A stretch of DNA of 64,000 nucleotides. It comes from Aristolochia californica. Lineage: Eukaryota; Streptophyta; Magnoliopsida; Piperales; Aristolochiaceae. Both the position numbers and the translations under genes were made by a program. The stretch lies in NCBI GenBank assembly GCA_029961685.1, contig JARWKL010000001.1:31012295-31076294 (forward strand). The letters run 5' to 3'. Below the pieces are notes generated by a model, which did not search any database, was not told the origin of the DNA, and was given only the letters and a program-made list of their open reading frames with translations. Shown here piece by piece: positions 12,999-23,951 of the stretch. Each line of letters begins with the position of its first letter. Within the stretch, counting starts at the first letter, position 1.

Positions 12999-15047
12999 TG
13001 GATCTAAACCTTTTAAAGAGAATAACAAAAGCTCGTTAAATTCTCAAGAGAACATGCTTGGGATATTTACACGAGTCAAACTAGCCATTATTTTGCCCAT
13101 TTATAAAAACCTAACCTAAATATCACAAATGAATGTAAAGTGATTTATCGTACGTAACCGGCTATATTACCCTAAGAAATGGCTTATGGATTGGGATTCA
13201 ACACTCAGTTAAAAATCCTTTGCCTCCCATTTTTCCCGTCGATTGCAAAACCTGATATATAAAAACTAAAAAGAGCTTACAATCCCTAAAAATTACAAAC
13301 ACTCTTTGGAAATATCTCTCTCTAAATTTGTGCATTTTCCATTTCAATTTTAGATGTACTCTTTTTTCTTAAATCAAAACTTTGAGTTTTCACGCTCCCT
13401 TCTTGCCGTAAACGAAAAAGGCAAATTGATCACAACAAAAAGAAAATTTTAGAGTTTATGTGTGGAAAAAATTTAAAACAATAACAAATGTAAGTAAAGA
13501 AAATTTATTCACACACCACCAACGAACACAAAATTTTTGTTGTCCAAGTTTGGGAAATTCCACTAGTTCAACCCTAACAGCTTGGAATTTTATAAGAAAG
13601 AGATTTCTTCGACACATGCTTTAAAAATGGATATGCATGCTTGAAACATTTTAAAGAAGCAAATCACCTATGGATCCAAACATTTTAAAGAGAAGAACAA
13701 ACGCTCATTAAATTCTCAAGTGAACGTGCGGTGGGATATTTACCCGAGTCAAACAAGCCATTATTTTGTCCTATACAAAAAGTTGACCTAATAATCATAG
13801 ATGATTGTACAGGGATTTATCGTGCAAAACGGGCTATATTACCCTAAGAATTGGCTTATGGATTTGGAGTAAATACACAGTTAAAAATCCCCCGCCTCCC
13901 CCTTTTCCTGACGATTGCAAAACCTGATATATAAAAACTTAAAAAAGTTTACAATCCCTAAAAATTACAGACACTCTTTGAAATTATCTCTCTCTAAATT
14001 TGTGCATTATGGATTTCATTTTAGATGTACTCTTTTTTCTTCAATCAAAAATTTGAGTTTTCGCTCTCCCTTCATCCTATAAACCAAAAAGGCACCACAA
14101 ATGAAGACAAAAGTTTTGTTATCATGGTTTGGGAAATTCCACTAGTTGAATCCAAACAACTTGGAGCTTTCTAAGAAAGAGATTTCTTCCACACAAACTT
14201 TAAAAATGGATATACATGCTTGAAGCATGTTAAAGATGCAAATCACCTATGGATCCAAACCTTTTAAAGATAATAACAAACGCTCATTAAATACTCAAGT
14301 GAACGTGTGGTGGGATATTTAGCCTAGTCAAACAAGCCATTATTTTGACCATTTACAAGTAGTTGACTTAACAACCATTGATGATTGTAAATTGATTTAT
14401 CATGCGTAAGGGCTATATTACCCTAAGAAATGGCTTATGGATTGGGAATCAACACTCAGGTTAAAAATCCACCGCCTCCCCCTTTTCCCGACGATTGCAA
14501 AACCAAATATCTAAAAACTAAAAAAAGCTTACAATCCCTAAAAATTATAGACACTCTTTGGAATTATCTCTCTCTACATTTGTGCATTGTGCATTTCCAT
14601 TGTAGATGTGCTCTTTTTTCTTAAATCAAAACATTGAGTTTTCACTCTCCCTTCATCTTGTAAACCAAAAAGGCAAATAGATCACAACAAAATAAAAATT
14701 TTAGAGTTTTTGTTTGGAAAAAATTTAGAACAATAACAAATGTAAATAAAGAAAATTTATTCACACACCACAAATGAGCACAAAAGTTTTGTTGTCCAAG
14801 TTTTGGAAATTCCACTACTTCAACACTAAGAGCTGTGAATTTTATAAGAAATTCATTTCTTCCACACATGCTTTAAAAATGGATATGCATGCTTGTAACA
14901 TGTTAAAGATGCAAATCTCCAATGGATCCAAACCTTTGAAAGAGAATAACAAACGCTCGTTAAATTATCAAGTGAACGTGCGGTGGGATATTTACCCGAG
15001 TCAAACAAGCCATTATTTTGCCCTTTTACAAAAGCTGAACTAACAAT
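12999..15047 (+). repeat. ~667-bp tandem satellite, block 2
   Basis: Satellite resumes in the monomer interrupted by the viral fragment. Anchors are at 13000, 13672, 14251 and 14924. The spacing 13672-14251 is short (579 bp) because about 80 bp are missing around 14090, where AAAAAGGC joins directly to ACCACAAATGAAG. The last monomer, a class C copy, is cut by the gypsy element within the left arm of its palindrome (ends TAACAAT). Its 3' half is found on the far side of the element from 25147. Confidence 0.96.
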
Positions 15048-16632
15048 TGATGTAAAATTTAGTTACATCGGCTTTAATACCTCTCAAGCGTACAAATCGT
15101 TCATGTAATCTAGTAGTAAGCGAGGGTCATATCCACAGGGAGGATTGAATTCTGTGTATTCTTCAGTTAACTAGCCTAACCAAATATGATGAATTAATCT
15201 GAACTAAACACTAATTATATCCTAAATTATCAAGCAATAATCTAATTAACTACTTGCACAACAGGAAACGTCAACTCTGGATTTTACCATGATTCGTGCC
15301 TCTCGAGCGCCACGTAACCACGAATCCGGAGTCTCAATCCTTGAGTCTAGCCCCTCTCGGGCGCCTAGAGTTAATGACAAAGAGAGGATTAGAATAGAAT
15401 GCAGAGAATCAATTTCCTATTGTGATGATGCTAAAATTATCAACTCTCGATTTTACCGTCATTCATGCCTCTCTCGAACGCCACGTAATCACGAATCCGA
15501 TTTCTCAATCCTTGTGTCTAGCCACTCTCAGGCGCATAGAGTGAAAGACAGAAATCAGATTAAAATACCAAAATCCAACCTCAATTATAATCCTACCCTA
15601 ATTAGCTAATTTAATCAAATATCCAGAAAGCAAATCTTAAATAAATATTAATTATCAAATCAGATTCAATTAACATTCAAAACCTAAGTTCAAACCATAT
15701 AAAAACTAAATTCAATAATGACGAATTACTCCCATTCTTCCTCCTCTCGCTCGGGCAGCAACTCGTTCTCACAGGTGCTGCAATTTCCCGAAATCAATGG
15801 CTTCGGGTTGGCAAGAGTGAGTGGCCGGAGGTAGAGAGGACGCCGGCGACGACGGTTAGAAGCCGACGGATGGAGGTAATGTTCGGCGAAGAGCGAAACA
15901 GAGCTGACGTTCTCTAACTGGCTCTCTCGAGTCTCGGTTGGAGTCGGAATGGCTCCGGGACTGGTCGGAAGATGTGATAGACGCCGGAGGATGGTTGGAA
16001 AGCGGGATTGGCACCAGAGAAGCCCTCTTGGATCACTTCTCGGCCTGGCGAGCGATGACTGTCGAACTCACCTCGACGGAGACTCTCTCGAGTTCTCCTC
16101 GGGTTTGTTCTCGGTTGTTGGATGGCGGTGGATGATGGTGGACGACGGTGGCACGGCAAAAGGTATTGGCCCGGCGAACGACGGTGGGGAACTCCTCTCG
16201 GGTCCTCCCCTGTTTCCGGTCAAAAACCTCTGTTTTGGTCTCCGTTTCTATTTTCTCTTCACGCTGCCTTCGACCCTCTTCATTCGACGCTTCCCTTTGC
16301 TTTAAATATGATTTTTCTTATTTTAAAATGATTTTCCCTAGAAATTACCTCCATTTCTCTAAGGGCATTTTGGTAAATATCTTCTTCTCCACCCAAATTC
16401 TCCTGAAATTCCATAATTAAATCTATAAAAATTATTTCAGGAAGAAATAAACGTTAAAAACAATGAAATATAATTCAGGAGAGAAAAATATGCAATATCG
16501 ACAGTGATTAATGCCAAATTCAATAAATGCTCATTTCATTTGAAACCCGACAAATAACCACCTATAACACAATTATAAAGGTTATTCTATCATAATTAAC
16601 CTAGTTCTCATGTCAGAATATGACATCTATCA
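15048..16632 (-). repeat. 3' LTR of the Athila-like element (complete, 1585 bp)
   Basis: On the minus strand it begins TGATAGATGTCA and ends TTACATCA, giving TGAT...ATCA inverted ends. Its first 1183 bp in plus-strand coordinates match 23952-25146. Two internal features are seen in both LTRs: a tandem duplication of about 120 bp offset by about 170 bp, and a locally GC-rich stretch (about 15770-16250) with several short open frames that I regard as chance. The boundary at 16632 is fixed by the adjoining polypurine tract. Confidence 0.9.
15272..15562. repeat. Two-copy internal repeat in the LTR
   Basis: The segment starting CAACTCTGGATTTTACC at 15272 recurs as CAACTCTCGATTTTACC at 15441. The copies share GCGCCACGTAA.CACGAATCCG, CTCAATCCTTG and TCTAGCC.CTCTC.GGCGC blocks. 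The other LTR carries the same pair, starting near 24176 and in degraded form near 24348, so the duplication predates this insertion. Confidence 0.75.
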
Positions 16633-16644
16633 CACCCCCAAACC
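16633..16644 (-). other. Polypurine tract (gypsy element)
   Basis: Minus-strand GGTTTGGGGGTG directly abuts the 3' LTR start TGATAG. This is the expected position and composition of the plus-strand primer for reverse transcription. Confidence 0.85.
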
Positions 16645-16650
16645 TAAATC

Positions 16651-16669
16651 TTTGCTAGTCCCTAGCAAA
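16651..16669. other. Hairpin upstream of the polypurine tract
   Basis: TTTGCTAGTCCCTAGCAAA forms a perfect 8-bp stem with a 3-nt loop, 6 bp from the polypurine tract. Similar AGGGACTAGCAAA-type hairpins next to the polypurine tract are known in Athila/Tat elements; that comparison is from memory. Confidence 0.75.
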
Positions 16670-17786
16670 ACAACAATCGAACCAAAATTAAGCCTAGGAA
16701 AACAAAATGCCACTTTCGTAGGGAGCACGATTGCATTTAGTGCATGCAACAAGCCGTTAAACCCCTACTCTGCAGTAGTGGACGAGTTATGTCTCGTGAG
16801 GGTTTGCATGGAATTTACCCACAAAATTCATCTAAATCAATAATATAAAAAGAAAAACTGAAGAAAATTTACTCCTCATTAGCATATGACTAACACTTAG
16901 TATCGTAAAATATCTGAAAATCATATGAGATCTTGCGAAATTTGAAAACCTGTGTAAAATATAGCCTATTATCAATCCAAATACACTCATAGTTAGTCCA
17001 CCTGAACCAATGTGACCCATAAGCTATTACTTCAACAGAACAAAGAGGCAACAAATAACAATAAAATCCTGGTCACATCACAATTAAGAGAAAATAGTAG
17101 AGTAAGCCTATTGTCTGACAATCTCACAAAAGAAATATACTAATTTCAATCTTGACCTGCAACTTCTTTCAAATTACAATTCATCATCAAAGCTAAGGAA
17201 ACTCATTGCTTCGAGATTTAAAACCACTTTACGCTATTACCAGCGCACTTTTGATATTACCAGCGTAATTTTTTTCTTCACTTAATACTTCTGGTATTAC
17301 CACCATATTGTATTCGTCTTCACTGCACATGCACTTATTTTTAAGTAACCGACTGTTCTGGTGCATGTCCCTGGTTTTGCCAGGCTGTTTCTGAAGTTAT
17401 CTGTCATTTGCAAGCAAGAGCATTTCCATTCGCATTCATACATTACAACAAGGAATTTCACTGAGGTATAAAAAAGATTGAGTTCAAACAGGCATACAAG
17501 ACTATTCAGACTAACATAGATCAACACTAGATTTACATGTTCTCTTTTGCAACTAAGTTCCAAGTCTAATGCAATAGTAAGTTATCCCACTGAATTCTCA
17601 TGGATCACAACAAATGATATCAGATTTCTAATAGGCATATTCTACACAGTTTTACGATCATTTTTGAAACACATTTGAGCAACTTATTTTAACTCTACTA
17701 ATGTTAACCACATACTAAGAGGAATAATTTAAAAACCACGAACAAAAATCGAAAGAAAATTATTGCTAAGACATAAAAGAGTCGTT

Positions 17787-17840
17787 CCCCCCCCCCCCCC
17801 CCCCCCCCCCCTAAACCTAAACCTGACATTGTCCTCAATG
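17787..17840 (-). other. Second G-tract plus hairpin module (internal polypurine-tract-like)
   Basis: Plus strand: a run of 25 C (17787-17811), then TAAACCTAAACCTGA, then CATTGTCCTCAATG, a 5-bp stem with TCCT loop (17827-17840). The layout copies that at the true polypurine tract (C-tract, AAACCTAAA spacer, hairpin), about 1.15 kb away. It may be an old polypurine tract, a central one, or a tandem duplication. Homopolymer length is uncertain in any assembly. Confidence 0.6.
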
Positions 17841-18326
17841 GGGAAAAGTTAAAAAACTATAACGACTATAGAAAAAAAAGAATAATAAAGACCCCCAGGA
17901 ATGATACATAGTCTCCCTCGAAGAAGGTTTACTCGTATCAGCCATACCCGTAGGTAATCATCCGTAGATGAAACCGCTATCCCACATCACACTTTGAAGA
18001 AATCTTCGTGTGACTGGCCACTGAAGGCAGCAGGAATCACGCACCGAACACAAGTCCTTAAGTTACTCACCATAAGGTTTTCATTCAATACTTCAAGATC
18101 GAACTAGTCAATCCCAGAACTGTTGTTTGAGTACAGACCTCTCAAACTGGGGACCAAAAGTCTGGTCATCGACTACCAGAACCATTTATGCTCTCAGCCG
18201 GCAAGAGAGTATGAATAAACCAAAAAAAATAAAATAAAAATAAAACTGCAATGTACAAAGGGATAGAAACGTGGGGATTGCCCACAATGTGCTAAGTTTA
18301 TAGTCGTAAGCAAGACTCTGACGCAT

Positions 18327-19298
18327 TCAAGATGAAATGACAGGTTCCTCCAATAAAATCACCATCACCTCCTCCGGTGTTGGGACATTCTCAAGATACG
18401 GTTTGAGCCTCTGACCGTTAACTTTGAAGATCGACCCGTCTCCGTGATTACGGATCTCAATAGCGCCATGAGGAAACACCTATGTAACTTCAAATGGACC
18501 GGACCACCTGGATCTTAGCTTCCCTGGAAACAAATGCAATCGTGAGTTATAAAGTAAAACATTCTGCCCAACAGTAAAAGACTTGCGAAAAATAGATTTA
18601 TCATGTAAAAGCTTTGTTCGCTCCTTATACAGTTTGGCATTCTCATAAGCATCATGACGTATCTCCTCCAACTCATTCAATTGCAACTTTCTCTCCTCAC
18701 CTGCTTTAGTTAAATCAAAATTTAAAGCCTTAATGGCCCAATAAGCTCTATGCTCAAGCTCAACAGGTAGATGACATGCTTTGCCGAACACTAGGCAAAA
18801 TGGAGACATCCCAATAGGAGTCTTATAAGCGGTTCGATAGGCCCATAAAGCATCGTCCAATCGAGTGGACCAATCTTTCCTATCAAAGCGAACCGACTTC
18901 TCCAAAATCTGTTTGATCTCCCTATTAGAGATTTCCACTTGACCACAAGTTTGCGGGTGGTACGGAGTGGACACCCGATGAGTGATGGAATATTTCTTCA
19001 ATAAGGTCTCAAATGCTCTGTTACAAAAATGAGATCCCCCATCACTGATGATCTCTCTCGGGGTACCAAATCGATTAAAGATATTTTCTTTTAAAAACTT
19101 TACCACCACTTTGTGATCGTTTGTCTTACATGATATAGCTTCAATCCATTTAGAGACATATTCAACAGCAACAAGGATGTATTGATAGCCGAACGAGACA
19201 AGAAAAGGACCCATTAAGTCAATACCCCACACATCAAACAATTCAACAATAAGAATGGGGTTAAGAGGCATCATGTTCTTCCTAGACAAACAACCAGT
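18327..19298 (-). pseudogene. pol: pol: integrase catalytic core and C-terminus
   Basis: The frame reopens after the TGA. In the part starting at the ATG of 19289 the catalytic triad is complete: D24 in [11 protein letters not shown]83 in [11 protein letters not shown] and E119 in [12 protein letters not shown], with 35 residues between the second D and the E, as in DD35E integrases. The GPY-like end is present ([14 protein letters not shown]), then TAG at 18480-18482 interrupts and VFPHGAIEI follows in frame to a TGA at 18327-18329. Integrase inserts the cDNA into the host chromosome. No chromodomain follows, as usual in Athila. Confidence 0.92.
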
Positions 19299-22097
19299 TC
19301 ATTGGCATTTATCACACACCTGACAAAACTCATGGGCATCTCTAAATAATGAAGGCCAATAGAAACCACATTGCAAGACTTTAGCCGTTGTCTTTCTAGC
19401 ACCAAAATGTCCACCACATGCGTGGGAATGACAAAATTCAAGAATGTTGGCAAAGTCTTGCTCATGTACACAACGCCTAATGACTTGGTCAGAACACACC
19501 TTGAACATATAAGGGTCATCCCAAAAAAAATGTTTGACCATGGAAATGAATTTCAACCTATCTTGTTTACTCCAATAATCAGGAATCTTATGAGTTACAA
19601 GATAGTTGACTATGTCAGCAAACCAAGGCAACAGGGATACTTGGGGAAGTTGTTCATCAGGGAAGGAATCATTTAAAGGAAGGAATCCTTCCTGAGGTAC
19701 TACACAAATCCTAGATAGATGATCAGCAACAACATTCTCACAACCCTTCTTATCTCGAATCTCAAGGTCAAATTCTTGCAATTGCTTGATCCATCTAATC
19801 AAGCGAGGTTTAGTGTCCTTGATGGATAATAAGTACTTCAAAGCAGAATGATCAGTGAACACTATAACCTTTGACCCTAACAGATATGATCTGAATTTGT
19901 TCAAGACAAACACAACAGCTAGCAACTCCTTCTCAGTGGTAGTGTAATTCAATTGAGCATCATGAAGAGTTCGGCTAGCATATTGAATGACACTGGGCAT
20001 TTTATCCTTCTTTTGCCCCAAAACAGCCCCCAATGCATAGTCAGAGGCATCACACATCAACTCAAAAGGCAAAGAACAAATAAGGGGTTGGACAATGGGT
20101 GCAGTGGACAAACATTTCTTCAGTGTTTCAAAAGCATGAATATAGGCATCATCAAAGGCGAAAGCAACATCTTGAGCAAGTAAATTCGTCAAAGGACGAT
20201 AAATTTTGCTAAAGTCTTTAATGCAACGCCTATAGAACCTAGCATGGCCAAGGAAAGAACGCACCCCCTTCACAGAAGTAGGTGGTGGCAGATTGGCAAT
20301 TAGGTCAACCTTGGCTTTGTCCACTTCTACACCCCGCTCAGACACTACATGTCCTAAAACAATTCCTTCTTTCACCATGAAGTGGGATTTTTCCCAATTC
20401 AAGACTAAATTGGACTTAATGCAACGGGACAATAAGAGTGAAAGATTGTGAAGACATGTATCAAAACTAGAGCCAAACACAGAAAATTCATCCATACAGA
20501 CATCTAAAAATTCACCAATCATGTCAGAAAAGATACTCATCATGCACCGTTGGAAAGTGGTTGGCGCATTGCATAAACCAAAAGGCATGCGTCTGTAAGC
20601 ATAGGTGCCAAACGGACACGTGAATGTGGTCTTTTCCTGGTCTTCTGGAGCAATGGGAATTTGATTGTAGCCAGAGTATCCATCTAAGAAGCAATAAAAA
20701 TTGTGGCCGGTCAATCGCTCTAGTACCTGATCAATGAAAGGTAGTGGGAAGTGATCCTTCTTAGTGGCGGAATTAAGTTTTCTATAGTCAATGCAAACAC
20801 GCCACTTGGTGGTAGTTCTTGTGGGAATCAATTCACCACTCTCATTTTTCATTATCGTTATCCCCCCTTTCTTAGGGACAATTTGAATTGGACTCACCCA
20901 GGTGCTATCGAAAATAGGGTAAATGATTCCTGTCACAAGCAACCTGATGACTTCTTCTCTCACAACCTCCAGCATATGGGAATTTAACCTATGTTGCATC
21001 TCACGTGAGGCTTTAGTCCCCTCCTCCAAATGAATACGATGCATGCATATGGAGGGGCTAATCCCTTTTAAGGCATCAAGAGTCCACCCCAATGCCTCTC
21101 TGTGTGCTTGTAAAACTTCAGTCAATTGTTCCGCCTGCTCAGTACTCAAATAAGAGGAAATAATGACTGGTAATGAGTTCATGGGTCCCAAGAACGCATA
21201 CTTCAATGTGGGAGGAAGTGGCTTAAGGTCTAGCTTGGAAGTTTCAAGAGGTTTGTCCAAGTCAAGAGGAAGATCTTGTGGATGTTCAGTTGTGATAACC
21301 TCATAAGCTTCCTCCAACAGAGGTACAAAATTGAGTAAAGAATTAACCTCTCGGAAATATGTTTCCTCATTAAAATAGTCCATGTCTAAAGATGTTATGC
21401 AAGACTCAAAAGATTCAAGAGTGGATTCATTATCAAGCATAACAGTTTCTATATTAAATGCAGGACTCAGATCATCAGACTCAAGTGGGTGGTGCCCGGC
21501 ATTAAATACATTCAATGAGACCTTAAAATTTCCAAAAGACAACTCCAACTCACCACTTTTACAATGAATGATAGCATTAGATGTGGCTAAGAAGGGACGT
21601 CCTAGGATGACAGGAATTTGGTTGGTCACATTGACTACTGGTTGTGTATCAAGAACAATCAAATCAACCGGGAACAGAAATTTGTCCACTTTTATCAAAA
21701 CATCTCCAACTATTCCTCGTGGTATCTTGACAGAACGGTCAGCTAGTTGAAGTGTGATGGGAGTAGGCTTCAATTCCCCCAAACCTAATTGCTGGTACAC
21801 AAAGAAAGGAAGAAAATTCACACTTGCCCCTAAGTCAAGAAGAACTCTCTGGATGGTATGTTCACCAATGACACATGAAATTGTGGGACTTCCAGGATCT
21901 TTAACTTTAAGAGGAGTGTTATGCTTCAGAATTGAGCTTACATTCTCAGTAAGAAAGACCTTTTTGTTAACATGTTGTTTTCTCTTCTGTGTACAAAGGT
22001 CTTTCAAAAATCGGGCATAGGCAGGCACTTGCCTAATAGCATCAAGAAGTGGAATGTTAAGGTGAACCTTACTAAACAGTTCCAACGTTTCATGCAT
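19299..22097 (-). pseudogene. pol: pol: protease, reverse transcriptase, RNase H, integrase zinc domain
   Basis: A 932-codon open stretch of the larger frame. Retropepsin: LLDLGASVNFLP at residues 86-97, with catalytic D88 in the DLGA form used by Athila. Reverse transcriptase: WRVCIDYRKLN, FPLPFIDQVLERL, CFLDGYSGYNQI, MPFGLCNAP and then VCMDEFSVFG, where the usual MDD is MDE (codon GAA at 20487-20489, residue 537). RNase H: MCDASDYALGAVLG near residue 682, TTTEKELLAVV and TDHSALKYLL. Integrase zinc finger: HSHACGGHFGARKT and CQVCDKC just before a TGA at 19299-19301. The DD-to-DE change would probably cripple polymerase activity even without the stops. Confidence 0.93.
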
Positions 22098-22935
22098 GCT
22101 ATCTCCTTTCCTAGGTGGGCCCGATAACCTCTGCGGATAAGGAGCTAATGGGACTTGGTTAGGGATCTACTTGGCTGTTGGTGGAGAACTTGGAGGTTCT
22201 TCACTCAATGATGTGTCCCCATTGTCATCCTTTGACTCCTTACACTTAGTGGTCCCTACCCCATTGTTCAACTCACGACCACTCCTAAGGGTGGTTATGG
22301 CTTTGGCTTGCTCATGGTGGGGTTTGGAACTCAACTCACCTTCATGTGTGCTTTTGGGGTTAGGAATGGTTTGACTCGGGAGTCTATTTTGTGCTTGTTC
22401 ACTCATGTGGCTGGCCAACTGACTCACTTGCATTTCAAGTTTAGCAATGGAGGACTATGTATTCTGCATGAATAATTGAAGTGTATCCTCAAGTGAAGGT
22501 TTTTGTGGAATCAATGGTTGTTGAGTGAAGTGTGGGCGCGGAGCTTGGGGTTGAGTAAACCTTGGAGGACCCCCAACCTGTGGGCCCTTGGACCATGAGA
22601 AATTTGGGTGCCTATCCCAACCCGGATTATATGTTTCTTAAAAAAGGACCATTCCGGCTCGGTCTTTGAAAGTTTTGGACTGCATTCAAGTCCTCAATGA
22701 GCTCTGGGTAGGATGAACTAGATGGACACATTTGTGTGGGATGAGATGAACCAGAGCATATGGCATAGACAGTAGATGGGTTAGGAGAAGGTGAACTCTT
22801 GGACACCATAAGGGCATCAATTTTTCTAGTCAACCCTTCAATCTTGGCCATGAGCATGGGTGTTTCACTAACCTCGTAAAGACCCCCTCTTTTGGCTTCG
22901 TGGGATCTCCTATCAACATTAAATGATGAACCCCA
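22098..22935 (-). pseudogene. gag C-terminal / linker region
   Basis: Between capsid and protease the frame continues with MLMAKIEGLTRKIDALM at 22857, where a coiled-coil-like helix is followed by CSGSSHPTQMC, a partial zinc-knuckle-like C...H...C pattern. It shifts frame near 22640 (NPGW.RHPNFSW-like segment), meets TAG at 22455-22457, continues from MQVSQLASHMSEQAQNRLP at 22433 and meets TAG at 22167-22169. The ATLRSGRELN segment, common just before the Athila protease, is present as ITTLRSGRELN. This linker joins nucleocapsid to pol and is non-functional here. Confidence 0.75.
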
Positions 22936-23729
22936 TTACTGAGATTGATCACTCAACGTTTCAAAGAAGTCCCACACCTCACTAGCACTCTTACCCATCA
23001 AACTCCCACCACTCGTTGCATCTACCATGGATCTAACCTGAGGTGTAAGACCTTGATAAAAGTATTGCACTAAATGCCATTTCTCAAACCCATGATGCGG
23101 ACACCTACGGATCAAATCCTTCCATTTCTCCCAAGCCTCATAAAAGTGTTCACCCTCCTGCTGCATAAAGTTGGAGATTTCTCTCCTGAGGGCTGTAGTT
23201 CTCTGAATGGGAAAGTACTTGGACAAAAATTTCGTGACTAATGTGTCCCATGAAGTAATGCTGCCCACCTCTAAGAAATTAAGCCAAGACTTGGCCTTAT
23301 CCTTAAGTGAAAATGGAAAAAGTCTTAACCGGATAGAGTCATCTAAGAAATTCTGGAATTTAAAAGTTGCACAAATATCTAAGAATTCCTTGATGTGGTA
23401 ATATGGGTCCTCCTTCTCCAACCCATAGAATGTAGGGAGGAGTTGGATCACACCCGGTTTCAACTCATAACAGGCGGCAGTAGTGGGTGGCAATATAATG
23501 CAAGAAGGTGATGTGAAGTGGGATGGGATAGAATAATCCTCAGGGCTCTACGGTCACCTGCTGCAGGTAACTGTAATGGTTCGCCCTGATTGGCCATGGT
23601 AGCTCCTAACTTGACTTCGGGTGTTTTCCTACAAATATGTTCTAGCTCTTCAACAAAGGGAGCTAATGGTCCACCTAGGGAGCGGCGCCCGTGCATAAAA
23701 ACACAAAAAGAAACAAAATAAACTATCAA
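22936..23729 (-). pseudogene. gag: gag (capsid) region, Athila-like
   Basis: The frame from 23729 contains GRRSLGGPLAPFVEELEH and ANQGEPLQLPAAGDR, then shifts near 23540 into the frame starting PPTTAACYELKPGVIQLLP at about 23490. That second part (185 codons) is a typical plant gypsy capsid domain with YYHIKEFLDIC, LFPFSLKDKAKSWLN, FLSKYFP, FYEAWEKWKDLIRRCPHHG and QYFYQGLTP. It forms the particle that packages the RNA. A premature TAA at 22936-22938 follows LSDQSQ, apparently from CAA. The true start is uncertain among the three ATGs. Confidence 0.85.
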
Positions 23730-23848
23730 ATTAAGCTAACAAACTGACTACTAAAAATATGAACTAACTAGAAGAAATAAAAATAATTCCAAAAAAAATA
23801 CCAAACTAAAATTATGAAAAAACTAAAAAAATAAAAATAAATAAAAAT

Positions 23849-23881
<33 letters not shown>

Positions 23882-23928
23882 CTAACCTAAGACTATGGAG
23901 AACAAAGAAATACGCTTAATACGTGCCT
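23730..23928 (-). other. Leader between primer site and gag, with AAAAAT microsatellite
   Basis: About 200 bp, extremely A-rich on the plus strand. From about 23818 to 23880 there are runs of AAAAAT and AAAAATAA units. No gene is seen. Confidence 0.7.
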
Positions 23929-23945
23929 CCCCGGCAACGGCACCA
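23929..23945 (-). other. Primer binding site, tRNA-Asp type
   Basis: Minus-strand TGGTGCCGTTGCCGGGG matches the complement of the 3' end of plant tRNA-Asp with one mismatch (TGGTGCC for TGGCGCC). It lies 6 bp inside the 5' LTR. This primer site is characteristic of Athila elements. Confidence 0.88.
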
Positions 23946-23951
23946 AAAACT

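Larger units (their letters stand above)
16645..18326 (-). other. 3' non-coding region of the gypsy element
   Basis: About 1.7 kb lies between the pol stop and the polypurine tract. Athila elements often have an env-like frame here. I see only short, unrecognisable open frames (the longest is 88 codons, minus strand 17563-17297, with no family resemblance), so either the gene was lost or this subfamily never had one. Other contents are TATTACCAG short repeats near 17234, 17256 and 17294 and the G-tract/hairpin module at 17787-17840. Confidence 0.6.
18327..23729 (-). pseudogene. gag-pol: gag-pol polyprotein frame of the Athila-like element, decayed
   Basis: One long frame would encode capsid, protease, reverse transcriptase, RNase H and integrase. 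It can be followed from an ATG at 23729 (other in-frame ATGs at 23696 and 23597, the last before ANQGEP) to a TGA at 18327-18329. Lesions: a frameshift at about 23535-23550, TAA at 22936-22938, a frameshift near 22640, TAG at 22455-22457, TAG at 22167-22169, TGA at 19299-19301 and TAG at 18480-18482. Several fit C-to-T changes (CAG to TAG, CAA to TAA, CGA to TGA), as expected of methylated, silenced DNA. The parts are listed separately. Confidence 0.9.

Noticed and set aside
15914..16420. Overlapping open frames on both strands in the GC-rich part of the LTR, and similar ones near 24855-25202.
   Set aside because: They lie wholly in the LTR, overlap each other in several frames and use GC-rich sequence that lowers stop frequency; the two LTR copies are not conserved as protein.
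17297..17563. An 88-codon minus-strand frame in the 3' region of the gypsy element as a possible env-like gene.
   Set aside because: Too short, with no signal peptide plus transmembrane arrangement and no resemblance I can recognise.
19371..22374. Plus-strand open frames opposite the gypsy pol.
   Set aside because: They are antisense shadows of the strong minus-strand protease, reverse transcriptase and integrase frame.
23818..23880. The AAAAAT-rich stretch as a poly(A) tail of a LINE or SINE insertion.
   Set aside because: It lies between the primer site and gag of the gypsy element, with no LINE or SINE sequence next to it.
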